A DNA stretch of 34,684 nucleotides. Source: Alphaproteobacteria bacterium. GTDB lineage: Bacteria; Pseudomonadota; Alphaproteobacteria; Kiloniellales; DSM-21159. The stretch is from assembly GCA_030433005.1 (NCBI GenBank), contig JAUILQ010000061.1:1-34684 (forward strand). The letters run 5' to 3'. The stretch's first letter is position 1; every line of letters starts with the position of its first letter. Shown in pieces: positions 1-6,956 of this stretch. The notes beneath the pieces were generated by a model. That model made no database searches. It saw only the letters and a list, made by a program, of their open reading frames with translations, and was not told where the DNA came from. A program made the translations under genes and the position numbers.

Positions 1-539
1 GCCGGCGCCGGCGCGGGCGCCGGAGCCGGGGCAGGCGCGGGGGCCGGCTCGGCGGCGGGCGCGGCCGCTGCCGCGCCGCTGCCGCTCTCGACGATCTCGC
101 GGAACTTGGCGAAGAAGTCGTCGGCGTACTTCTTGGCGGTCGAATCGATCAGGCGTGCGCCGATCTGCGCCATCTTGCCGCTGACCTTGGCGTCGACGTC
201 GTAGGACAGCTGGGTCGCCGCGGCCGCGTCGCCCTCGGGCGGCACCTCCTCGAGGCGCACCTTGGCGCTGCCGGTCGCCATGCCGGCGGCGCCGCCCTTG
301 CCGGAGCCGGAGATCGTGTAGCTCTTCGGCGCGTCGATGTCCTTGAGCTCGACCGAGCCGTTGAACTTGGCGCTGACCGGCCCGACCTTGGCCTTGACCG
401 TGGCGTCGAACTGGTTGTCGGCGCTCTTCTCCAGGCTCTCGCAGCCGGGGATGCAGGCCTTGAGGACCTCGGGGTCGTTGAGCGCCTCCCAGACCTTGTC
501 GCGCGGCGCCTCGATGCGGTACTCGCCGGACATCTGCAT
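1..539 (-). CDS. CoxG-like SRPBCC-domain protein (partial, C-terminus outside window)
   Basis: The frame opens with ATG at 539, preceded by a good AGGAAGG Shine-Dalgarno, and runs off the left edge without a stop (179 codons seen). The N-terminus has the CoxG/SRPBCC pattern: MSGEYRIEAPRDKVWEALND, then a CIPGCE segment near residue 35 and alternating beta strands to about residue 145. CoxG proteins are named from the carbon monoxide dehydrogenase cluster, where they help anchor or mature the enzyme at the membrane. Many relatives sit in other contexts as ligand-binding or membrane-recruitment proteins. From residue 165 to the window edge the chain is strictly alternating Pro-Ala (15 residues), a stiff linker that in such proteins often leads to a membrane anchor. 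The gene begins 4 nt after the TRAP permease stop, so it is the last seen gene of that operon. No CO dehydrogenase subunit is visible here, so a role in CO oxidation is not supported. Confidence 0.85.
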   Translation of the reverse strand, partial: MQMSGEYRIEAPRDKVWEALNDPEVLKACIPGCESLEKSADNQFDATVKAKVGPVSAKFNGSVELKDIDAPKSYTISGSGKGGAAGMATGSAKVRLEEVPPEGDAAAATQLSYDVDAKVSGKMAQIGARLIDSTAKKYADDFFAKFREIVESGSGAAAAAPAAEPAPAPAPAPAPAPAP

Positions 540-543
540 GGTC

Positions 544-2856
544 TTATCCTTCCTTGGTCTGCGTCGGGTCGGGCGCCCCGCCCGCTTCTCCCTCACTTGA
601 GGGCGAGCCTAGCGGCTCGCGACCCATCCGCCAATTCCACAGGAACAGCGCCACGAACAGCGCCAGGCCGGCGCCGTGGGTCCACCAGACCTGAGGCCAG
701 AACAGCAGGGCGCCGGCGAGAATCGCGACGGCCCGCTCGACCAGGTTCAGGCGGTTCTCCAGGTGGCCTTGGAAGCCGGCGGCGATGGCGTAGAGGCCGA
801 CCGCGGCGAAGAAGAAGATCTCCAGGACCTCGAGGGTCGGGCCGCCGAGGAAGGCGGTGTAGCAGAACAGCAGCGGCACGAAGTAGAGGCCCTTGGCGAT
901 CTTCCAGGACTCGAAGCCGGTCGCCATCGGCGGCGTCTTGGCGATCGCCGCGGCAGTGAAGGAGGTCAGGCAGACCGGCGGCGTGACGTTGGAGTCCTGG
1001 CTCAGCCAGAAGATCGTCATGTGCGCCGAGAGCAGGGCGAGGGTCAGCATCTCCGCCGACAGCGCCTGCTCGCGCAGGATGCCCAGGATCTCCGGGCCGG
1101 CTGCCGCCAGCATGGCTTCGGCGGCGGCCGCGCTCATCGGCTCGGCGAGCTTGGCCATGGCCTCGGGGTCGACCAGCATGAAGCTGGCCGCCGCCGATTG
1201 CGGCAGCGTGCCGGCGACCATCATGTCGACCAGCTGGCCGTGCACGATGAGATCGCGCAGTGCCGGCGCCGAGAGCACGGCGAGCACGACGTAGGCCGCG
1301 GTCACCGGCAGCCCCATGCCGAGGATCAGCGAGGCGACGGCGATCAGCACGAAGGCGATGATCAGCGAGTTGCCGGCCCACTCGGTGATCATCAGCGAGA
1401 CGATGTTGGCGACGCCGGTGGTCGGGATGATGTTGACGAACAGGCCGATCACGACCAGCAGCACCGCGGTCATGGTGACGTTGCGCACGCCGGTCGCCAG
1501 CGCGTCCTTGATCTCGCCGAACCGCATCGGCTGGCTGGTCAGCCAGGAGCCGGCGATCACCGCGACGATGGCGATGCCGGCCGAGTAGGTCGGCGTGAAG
1601 CCGTAGAGCAGGCAGGCCATCAGCACGCCGATCGGCGCCAGCAGCTTGACCACCGCCCGCGTGAAGACCTCCTTGGCGTCGAGCCCGTGGTTGCGGTCGG
1701 GCTTGAGGCCGACCCGGCGCGCCTCGATGCGCACGTAGAAGGCGACCGACAGGAAGTAGAGGATCGCCGGCAGCGCCGCGACGGCGATGATCGTCGTGTA
1801 GGGGATGCGCGTGTAGTTCGCCATGATGAAGGCGCCGGCGCCCATGATCGGCGGCATCAGCTGGCCGCCGGTCGAGGCCGCGGCCTCGACGCCGGCGGAG
1901 AAGCGCGCCGGGTAGCCCGAGCGCTTCATCAGCGGGATGGTGATCGAGCCGGTCTGCGCGGTGTTGGCGATCGCCGAGCCGGAGATCGTGCCGGTCAGCG
2001 CCGAGGAGACCACGGCGACCAGGCCCGGGCCGCCGACCAGACGGCCGGCGACGACGCGCGACAGGTCGACGATCGCCTGGCCGGCGCCCGACTGGATCAG
2101 GAAGGCGCCGAAGATGATGAACATGATGACGATCGAGGCCGAGATCCCGGCGATGTTGCCGAAGATGCCGTCGTCGCCGAACACGCTGCGGAACAGCACC
2201 GTCTCGTAGCTGAGGCCGGAGAACTTGAAGACGCCGTCGATCATCGGGCCGAGCCAGGTCGCGTAGGACAGCGCCAGCACCACCAGCACCGGCACGATCC
2301 AGCCGGTGGTCCGGCGCACCAGCTCCAGCCCGCAGATGATCAGCAGGCCGCCGGCGATCCACTCCGACAGGACCAGGTGGACGCCGCGGTCGTAGATCGC
2401 CTGCTCGGAGGCGATCAGGTAGAGGCCGGAGAGTGCGCCGACGACGCCGATCGCGAGGTCGAGCGCCAGGCCGGCCCGGCTCTTCGCGTAGGCCGGCCGC
2501 GGGATCATCGGATAGAAGATCGCGGCCAGCACCGCGAAGCCGGCGAAGTGCAGCGAGTTCATGACCAGCGGCGGCGGCGTCGCCAGCTGGCGCAGCAGGT
2601 AGCCGACCGGCTCGAGGAACGGCAGGGACAGCCCGAGCGTGCCGAGCAGCCACTCGCCGCCCTGCACGATCGGCGTGCCGAGCGCGTTCATGTAGATGTG
2701 CAGCAGGGCGATGGCGACGGCGAACCAGACGACGAAGCGGTCGAGCCGCGGGCCGAGCGGGCGGACCGCGACGGTCACCTCGCCGAGCTCTTCCTCGCCA
2801 TCCCTGGCGTTCGCGTTGTCCGGCTGCGCCGGACGCCGGGAATCCTGATCAGCCAT
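544..2856 (-). CDS. TRAP transporter fused membrane subunit (4TM/12TM, DctQM type, TAXI family)
   Basis: This is a 770-residue polytopic membrane protein joining the small (DctQ-like) and large (DctM-like) TRAP subunits, as is usual for TAXI-type TRAP systems. The N-terminal ~40 residues are hydrophilic. Hydrophobic helices follow from about residue 42, with the DctM-like core from about residue 190 to 640. Core features include the glycine-rich segment SGSAIANTAQTGSITIPLMK and the later GMGLPVTAAYV and SNVTPPVCLTSF motifs typical of the family. Transport would be secondary, driven by an ion gradient, with substrate delivered by the periplasmic protein encoded just upstream (3019-4071). The ATG at 2856 has an AGGCGA Shine-Dalgarno. 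The 162-nt gap to the binding-protein gene contains a strong stem-loop (2971-3001). The substrate cannot be read from sequence; organic acids are usual for the family. Confidence 0.93.
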   Translation of the reverse strand: MADQDSRRPAQPDNANARDGEEELGEVTVAVRPLGPRLDRFVVWFAVAIALLHIYMNALGTPIVQGGEWLLGTLGLSLPFLEPVGYLLRQLATPPPLVMNSLHFAGFAVLAAIFYPMIPRPAYAKSRAGLALDLAIGVVGALSGLYLIASEQAIYDRGVHLVLSEWIAGGLLIICGLELVRRTTGWIVPVLVVLALSYATWLGPMIDGVFKFSGLSYETVLFRSVFGDDGIFGNIAGISASIVIMFIIFGAFLIQSGAGQAIVDLSRVVAGRLVGGPGLVAVVSSALTGTISGSAIANTAQTGSITIPLMKRSGYPARFSAGVEAAASTGGQLMPPIMGAGAFIMANYTRIPYTTIIAVAALPAILYFLSVAFYVRIEARRVGLKPDRNHGLDAKEVFTRAVVKLLAPIGVLMACLLYGFTPTYSAGIAIVAVIAGSWLTSQPMRFGEIKDALATGVRNVTMTAVLLVVIGLFVNIIPTTGVANIVSLMITEWAGNSLIIAFVLIAVASLILGMGLPVTAAYVVLAVLSAPALRDLIVHGQLVDMMVAGTLPQSAAASFMLVDPEAMAKLAEPMSAAAAEAMLAAAGPEILGILREQALSAEMLTLALLSAHMTIFWLSQDSNVTPPVCLTSFTAAAIAKTPPMATGFESWKIAKGLYFVPLLFCYTAFLGGPTLEVLEIFFFAAVGLYAIAAGFQGHLENRLNLVERAVAILAGALLFWPQVWWTHGAGLALFVALFLWNWRMGREPLGSPSSEGEAGGAPDPTQTKEG

Positions 2857-2970
2857 TGCCGGATCGCCTGCGCGGTGCCGCGGCCCGCCCCGAGAGGCCG
2901 GCCGGCGGGCAGGTCAGAGGGACGAACGGCGCGGCTCCGCCCGCACGGGGTCGGGAAGCCGCGCCGCCCC

Positions 2971-3001
2971 GGAGGCCGCCGTCGCCGAGACGGCCGCCTC
3001 C
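2971..3001 (-). promoter_or_regulatory. intra-operon stem-loop after the TAXI binding-protein gene
   Basis: A 31-nt inverted repeat: GGAGGC, one C, GCCGTC, a five-base loop GCCGA, GACGGC, one C, GCCTCC. This gives two 6-bp GC-rich helices separated by a single C-C mismatch. It lies 17 nt after the stop of the binding-protein gene and about 115 nt before the permease start. No U-tract follows on the minus strand, so it is not a classical intrinsic terminator. It more likely protects the upstream mRNA 3' end or partially attenuates transcription, giving more binding protein than permease. The structure is seen directly; the role is inferred. Confidence 0.6.
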
Positions 3002-3018
3002 CCAGGTCGCTGCCGGGC

Positions 3019-4071
3019 TCAGCCCTGCGGACGCAGGCGGTCGGGAATCGTCACCCCGACTTCCTCGTAGTAGCGGATCGCGCCCGGGTGCAGCGGCGCC
3101 GGCAGGCCGGCGATCGCCCGCTCGATCGACATCGCCTTGGTCGCCGAGTGGATGTTCTGCAGGAAGGGCAGGTTCTCGTAGATCGTCTTGGTGATCTTGT
3201 AGACGTCCTCTTCCGGCAGGTCCTGGTGGGTGGCCAGGAAGTTCGGCTGGGCGATGGTGTTGGTGTCCTTGTCGAGGCCCGGGTAGGTCCCGGCCGGCAC
3301 GGTGTAGGGCACCCAGAGGCCCATCTCGCCGTCGGCCTCGGCGGCCTGCTCCTCGGTGAAGTTGAGCAGCGCGATCTCGTCGCCCATCGCCGCGAAGGCC
3401 TGGGTGACCGCGCCGACGGGATCGCCCGCGGGCGTCGACATGCCGACGATCTGGCCGTTCTGCAGCGCCTCGGCCGAGGGGCCGTAGCCGACGTAGATCA
3501 GCTCGAAGTCGTTCTCCATGTCGTAGCCGAGGTTGGACAGGATGCGCTCGTTGGAGCCGATGGTGCCCGAGTTCTTGCGGCCCATCGACCAGCCCATGCC
3601 CTTGGTCGCGGCGATGTCCTCGATGGTGCCGGTCTTGGCGTACTCGGCGTCGACGACGAAGTGCTCGACGTTCGGCCAGAGCATGGTCACCGAGCGCAGG
3701 TGCTCCTGCTTGCCGTCGCCCTCGACCGGGCCCTCGCCCTGCCAGGCGTAGTAGCCGTAGAGGCCCTGGAGAATCGCGAAGTCGGCCTCCTTCTCGCGGA
3801 TCAGCTTCACGTTCTCGCCGGAGCCCGCGGAGTTGATCGCCGACATGTTGATCTTGTCGCCGGGCTGCAGCTTGACCTTGATCAGCGTGGCCAGCGCGAC
3901 GCCGACCGGATAGTAGGTGCCGCCGGTCGAGGCGGTGGTCAGGATGTAGTTCTTCTCTTCCTGGGCCTGGGCCTGCGGGGCGCCGAGCACCGAGACGGCG
4001 AGCGCCGCGACGGCGGCCGCCTGGAGGAACCCGCGACGGCCGCGGACTTCCGTATGCTTGCTGTCGTTCAT
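3019..4071 (-). CDS. TAXI family TRAP transporter solute-binding protein
   Basis: This 350-residue periplasmic protein captures the TRAP substrate and hands it to the membrane subunit at 544-2856. The start is ATG 4071 with GGGAGG upstream; the frame is open further upstream, but only this start gives a proper export signal. Residues 10-36 form a signal with twin arginines (RRGFLQAAA), suggesting Tat or a Tat-like Sec signal, and cleavage is likely after AQA-36. The mature start TTASTGGTYYPVGVALA is the hallmark of TAXI proteins (TRAP-associated extracytoplasmic immunogenic). Residues near 55-75 (SAINSAGSGENVKLIREKEADFA) and the late LHPGAIRYYEEVG motif also fit. It is the first gene of the TRAP operon, with a 131-nt upstream gap that should hold the promoter; I could not pick a convincing -35/-10 pair there. 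Confidence 0.94.
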   Translation of the reverse strand: MNDSKHTEVRGRRGFLQAAAVAALAVSVLGAPQAQAQEEKNYILTTASTGGTYYPVGVALATLIKVKLQPGDKINMSAINSAGSGENVKLIREKEADFAILQGLYGYYAWQGEGPVEGDGKQEHLRSVTMLWPNVEHFVVDAEYAKTGTIEDIAATKGMGWSMGRKNSGTIGSNERILSNLGYDMENDFELIYVGYGPSAEALQNGQIVGMSTPAGDPVGAVTQAFAAMGDEIALLNFTEEQAAEADGEMGLWVPYTVPAGTYPGLDKDTNTIAQPNFLATHQDLPEEDVYKITKTIYENLPFLQNIHSATKAMSIERAIAGLPAPLHPGAIRYYEEVGVTIPDRLRPQG

Positions 4072-4202
4072 TGCCGAAAGACCTCCCAGTCTTCTTTCTT
4101 GTACAGCGGTGGCGGCCGCCTTCGCGCCCGCCGGGTGGCGCGAGAGTAGCAATACCCGGGGAGCGAGGCCACCGGCTTGGGGTGCCCGGCGCCGCGTCTG
4201 GC

Positions 4203-4958
4203 TCATCCCTCGGGTTGCCAGGCGGTGAGATGTCGGCCCAGGCGGTCGACGGCGAAGTAGAGCGCGACCGCGATCACCGCCAGCACGAAGAGGGCGGCGA
4301 AGACCAAGTCGACCTGCATGCGCGCGTTGGCGTTGAGCATCAGGTGTCCGAGCCCGGCCGAGGAGCCGACCCACTCGCCGACGACGGCGCCGATCGGCGC
4401 CACCGCCGTGGCGACCCGCAGGCCGGAGAAGAAGGCGGGCAGGGCCGCCGGGATGCGGATGTGGCGGAAGGTCCGCCAGGCGCCGGCGTCCATCGAGCGG
4501 GCGAGGTCGAGCCAGCCGGGGTCGCTGCGCCGGAGCCCGTCGTAGAAGGCGGCGGTGACCGGGAAGTAGATGATCAGCGTCGCCATCGCGACCTTGCTCC
4601 ACAGCCCGTAGCCGAACCACAGCACCAGCAGCGGCGCCAGCGCGAAGACCGGGATCGCCTGGCTGACCACCAGCACCGGCAGCAGCCAGCGGCGCAGCGG
4701 CGCGACGGCGCTGAGCGCCAGCGCCGAGGCACTGCCGAGCAGCAGCCCGCAGGCCAGGCCGAGCAGGATCTCGGTCAGCGTCACGCCGGCGTGGTGCAGC
4801 AGGCTCGGCCAGCGCGCCGCCAGGGTCTGGGCGACGGTCAGCGGACCCGGCAGCAGGAAGGGCTGGATCGCCGTCGCCCAGACGAAGAGCTGCCAGGCGA
4901 GCAGCAGGCCGAGGAAGACGACGAGCGGGCGCAGGACGGCCATCGGCGCGCGCCTCAC
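4203..4958 (-). CDS. ABC transporter permease, ThiX-like (pyrimidine precursor type)
   Basis: A 251-residue inner-membrane permease of the SsuC/TauC/ThiX fold with about six helices. The coupling EAA-type loop lies near residues 150-175 (DLARSMDAGAWRTFRHIRIPAALP) and is followed by the diagnostic AVVGEWVGSSAGLGHLM. The overall wording (FLLPGPLTVA, SQAIPVFALAPLLVLWFGYG, FYDGLRRSDPGWLDLARS) matches what I remember of ThiX, the permease of the ThiXYZ importer of the thiamine precursor hydroxymethylpyrimidine. The start is GTG 4958, overlapping the ATPase stop as GTGA, which implies translational coupling; ATG 4943 is a reasonable alternative. The substrate assignment is by recall of family patterns, not a search. 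No periplasmic binding protein, thiamine gene or THI-box is seen nearby. Confidence 0.85.
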   Translation of the reverse strand: MRRAPMAVLRPLVVFLGLLLAWQLFVWATAIQPFLLPGPLTVAQTLAARWPSLLHHAGVTLTEILLGLACGLLLGSASALALSAVAPLRRWLLPVLVVSQAIPVFALAPLLVLWFGYGLWSKVAMATLIIYFPVTAAFYDGLRRSDPGWLDLARSMDAGAWRTFRHIRIPAALPAFFSGLRVATAVAPIGAVVGEWVGSSAGLGHLMLNANARMQVDLVFAALFVLAVIAVALYFAVDRLGRHLTAWQPEG

Positions 4959-5713
4959 GCCGCCCGCGCGGCGGCGAGCCGGCGCAGCAGCTCGGCCTGC
5001 AGGTCGAGCAGGCCCGGCTGCGCCGGGTCGCGCGGCGGCGCGCCCTCGGGACGGATCGCCTCGCCGAGCAGCGCCGGCCGGCCGGCCAGCACGCGGATCT
5101 CCTGGCCGATCCGCAAGGCCTCCAGCGGGTCGTGGGTGACCAGCAGCACGGTGCGTCCGGCGAGCAGCCGCGCCGCGAGATCCTGCAGGGCCAGGCGGGT
5201 GATCGCGTCGAGCGCCGAGAAAGGCTCGTCCATCAGCACCACCGGCTTGTCCTCCATCAGCGTGCGCGCCAGGGCGGTGCGCTGGCGCATGCCCCCCGAC
5301 AGCGCCGCCGGCAGGGCGTCGGCGCGCTCGGCCAGCCCGACCTCGGCGAGCAGCGCGAGGGCGCGCTCGCGGCGCGGCGGCCGGCCGCGCAGGCGGTCGC
5401 CGAGCAGCACGTTGTCGAGCACCGACAGCCAGGGCAGCAGCAGGTCGCGCTGCGCCATGTAGGCGACGCGCCCGGCGAGCGGCCGGCCGGCCTCGTCGAG
5501 CACCCGCCCCTCGGCGCCGTGGGCGAGGCCGGCGATCAGGCGCAGCAGGCTCGACTTGCCGACCCCCGAGGGCCCGAGCAGGCAGGACACCTGGCCGGCG
5601 GGCAGGCTCAGCGACAGGCGGTCGAACAGCAGCGCGCCGCCGTAGGCGAGATGCGCCGCCTCGACCTCGACGCGCGGCGCCGCCGGCCCGGCGCCCTGGT
5701 CGCCCGCCGCCAT
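4955..5713 (-). CDS. ABC transporter ATP-binding protein, ThiZ-like
   Basis: A 252-residue ATPase that would power the permease at 4203-4958. Walker A is GPSGVGKS (47-54), the Q-loop is near Q88 in VAYMAQRDLLLPWLSV, the signature is LSGGMRQR (138-145), Walker B is VVLMDEPF (158-165) and the switch histidine is H194 in LVTHDP. The phrases YMAQRDLLLPWLSVLDN and DEPFSALDAITR are typical of ThiZ among the nitrate/sulfonate/taurine group. I start at ATG 5713 rather than the in-frame start at 5752, because the extra 13 residues are only arginine and proline and would overlap the upstream gene. ATG 5713 lies 2 nt after the stop of the secreted protein gene 5716-6243, and its stop overlaps the permease start, so the three look co-translated. 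Confidence 0.92.
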   Translation of the reverse strand: MAAGDQGAGPAAPRVEVEAAHLAYGGALLFDRLSLSLPAGQVSCLLGPSGVGKSSLLRLIAGLAHGAEGRVLDEAGRPLAGRVAYMAQRDLLLPWLSVLDNVLLGDRLRGRPPRRERALALLAEVGLAERADALPAALSGGMRQRTALARTLMEDKPVVLMDEPFSALDAITRLALQDLAARLLAGRTVLLVTHDPLEALRIGQEIRVLAGRPALLGEAIRPEGAPPRDPAQPGLLDLQAELLRRLAAARAA

Positions 5714-5715
5714 CG

Positions 5716-6243
5716 TCACCGGCCGCCGCCGAGGCGGCTGTCGACGAACCACTCGGGCAGGCGCAGGGCGTTGAAGCCGTTGCGGTCGACGATCTGGCAG
5801 AAGCAGTCGTTGGTCGCCTCGTACTGGGCGCAGTAGTCGTTCGCCCGCTGCTCGAGCTGCTCGAGCTTGACGATGTCGTACTCGGCGCGGCTCTGGCCGG
5901 TGTCGTAGTAGTAGGCGTAGCCGTACCAGTCGACGGCGTCTGGCGTGGTCGCGTCCCAGTTGATGCAGGCCGCGATGACCTTGTCGGAGGCGATGGCGGG
6001 GTAGGGATTGACCTCGCCGATCGACCAGCGTGCGCCCTCGGTCGCGGTCTTGACCCCGGTCAGCAGGATGTCGGCCATCAGGCGGTGGTAGAGCGCCCAG
6101 CGGACCTGCTCGACCCGGTCCGTGCGAGCGCCCTCGGCGGCCGGCGCCGGCCCGGCCGCGGCGGGCGCCAGCGCGGCGGCGAGGCAGAGCGGCAGGGCGG
6201 CGGACCGGAAGGGCCAGGGCGGAGCGGGGCGGCGGGGCACCAT
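5716..6243 (-). CDS. secreted four-cysteine protein of unknown function (pair A, copy 1)
   Basis: I do not recognise this 175-residue protein. Residues 1-36 are a signal peptide ending in an Ala/Pro-rich stretch. The mature part holds YHRLMA (52-57), EVNPYP (77-82), CINW (93-96), an aromatic WYGYAYYY block (106-113) and four cysteines at 93, 138, 147 and 149, with the motif C-x8-C-x-C. All four cysteines and these motifs are shared with the next gene upstream (6312-6842), so the two are tandem paralogues. Four conserved cysteines in an exported protein suggest two disulfides. The gene ends 2 nt before the ThiZ-like ATPase start, placing it where a binding protein would normally be encoded. 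It is less than half the usual binding-protein size, so it is not a standard one. Its own Shine-Dalgarno is weak. Confidence 0.8.
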   Translation of the reverse strand: MVPRRPAPPWPFRSAALPLCLAAALAPAAAGPAPAAEGARTDRVEQVRWALYHRLMADILLTGVKTATEGARWSIGEVNPYPAIASDKVIAACINWDATTPDAVDWYGYAYYYDTGQSRAEYDIVKLEQLEQRANDYCAQYEATNDCFCQIVDRNGFNALRLPEWFVDSRLGGGR

Positions 6244-6311
6244 GGCGGCTTTCTAGACCAAGTCGGCGCCGTGCTGAATTGCCCTCTTCGTCGCCCGTCG
6301 TCTTTCCGCGC

Positions 6312-6842
6312 TCAGAAGCGCGCGTACTCGTCGAGGAAGCTGCGCGGCACCTCCAGCACGTTCGCGCCGGCCGAATCGAGCAGCGCGCACTGGCAGTCGC
6401 GCCCGGCGTAGGCGGCCCGGCAGTCGTCGAGCGTGCGCGTGTCGATCGAGGCCTGCTGCTCGGCGGTGACGGCGGCGCCGAAGCGGTAGGCGAAGCCGCC
6501 CCAGACCACGCGGTCGAGCGTCGAGCGCTGCCAGTTGACGCAGACCGCCAGGGCCTTGCCGGCGGTCATGCCGGGGTAGGGATTGACCTCGGAGCTGCCG
6601 CCGTCGGCCTGCTCGCGGATGCCGCTGCGCAGCACCTCGGCCATCAGGCGGTGGTACATGACCGAGCGCACCTGCAACTCGGCCTGGTCGGGCTGGATCT
6701 CAAGGCTCTGCGGGTTCGAGCTCTGGGCGGTGTTCTGGGCGGTGTTCTGGGCGGCCGCCGGCGTCGCCAAGCCGGTGGCAAGGACGAGGCCGGCGACCAA
6801 GGCGAGGAGGGCGGCGGAAAGCGACGGGTGACGGCGCGGCAT
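6312..6842 (-). CDS. secreted four-cysteine protein of unknown function (pair A, copy 2)
   Basis: A 176-residue exported protein, paralogue of the gene at 5716-6243 and 68 nt upstream of it on the same strand. The start is ATG 6842 with a clear AAGGAG. Residues 1-31 are a signal peptide, followed directly by a repeated AQNT AQNT segment encoded by a 12-bp tandem DNA repeat (6725-6754). Shared with copy 1 are YHRLMA (63-68), EVNPYP (85-90), CVNW (101-104), a W-x-x-FAY block and cysteines 101, 141, 150 and 152 in the same C-x8-C-x-C spacing. No known domain is recognised; a loose resemblance to short Cys/aromatic DUF4189-like proteins is too weak to use. It is the first gene of the minus-strand run that ends with the ThiX/ThiZ-like pair, and is divergent from the deacetylase at 6957. 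Confidence 0.8.
   Translation of the reverse strand: MPRRHPSLSAALLALVAGLVLATGLATPAAAQNTAQNTAQSSNPQSLEIQPDQAELQVRSVMYHRLMAEVLRSGIREQADGGSSEVNPYPGMTAGKALAVCVNWQRSTLDRVVWGGFAYRFGAAVTAEQQASIDTRTLDDCRAAYAGRDCQCALLDSAGANVLEVPRSFLDEYARF
6725..6754 (-). repeat. 12-bp tandem microrepeat at a signal-peptide cleavage region
   Basis: The unit gggcggtgttct occurs twice in a row (6725-6736, 6737-6748), followed by half a unit. It lies inside the coding region of pair A copy 2 and encodes the repeated AQNT just after the predicted signal peptidase site. Being a multiple of three, copy-number change would lengthen or shorten the mature N-terminus without a frameshift. Confidence 0.85.
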
Positions 6843-6956
6843 CGAGCGATCTCTCCTTGTTTGCGCAGGACGGGGATGGCTCCGGCGACTCGACCGGCGG
6901 ACCTTGCCAGGGTAGCACCCCTGACCGGGACGGTCCTGCGACCTAGATGCGACGAG

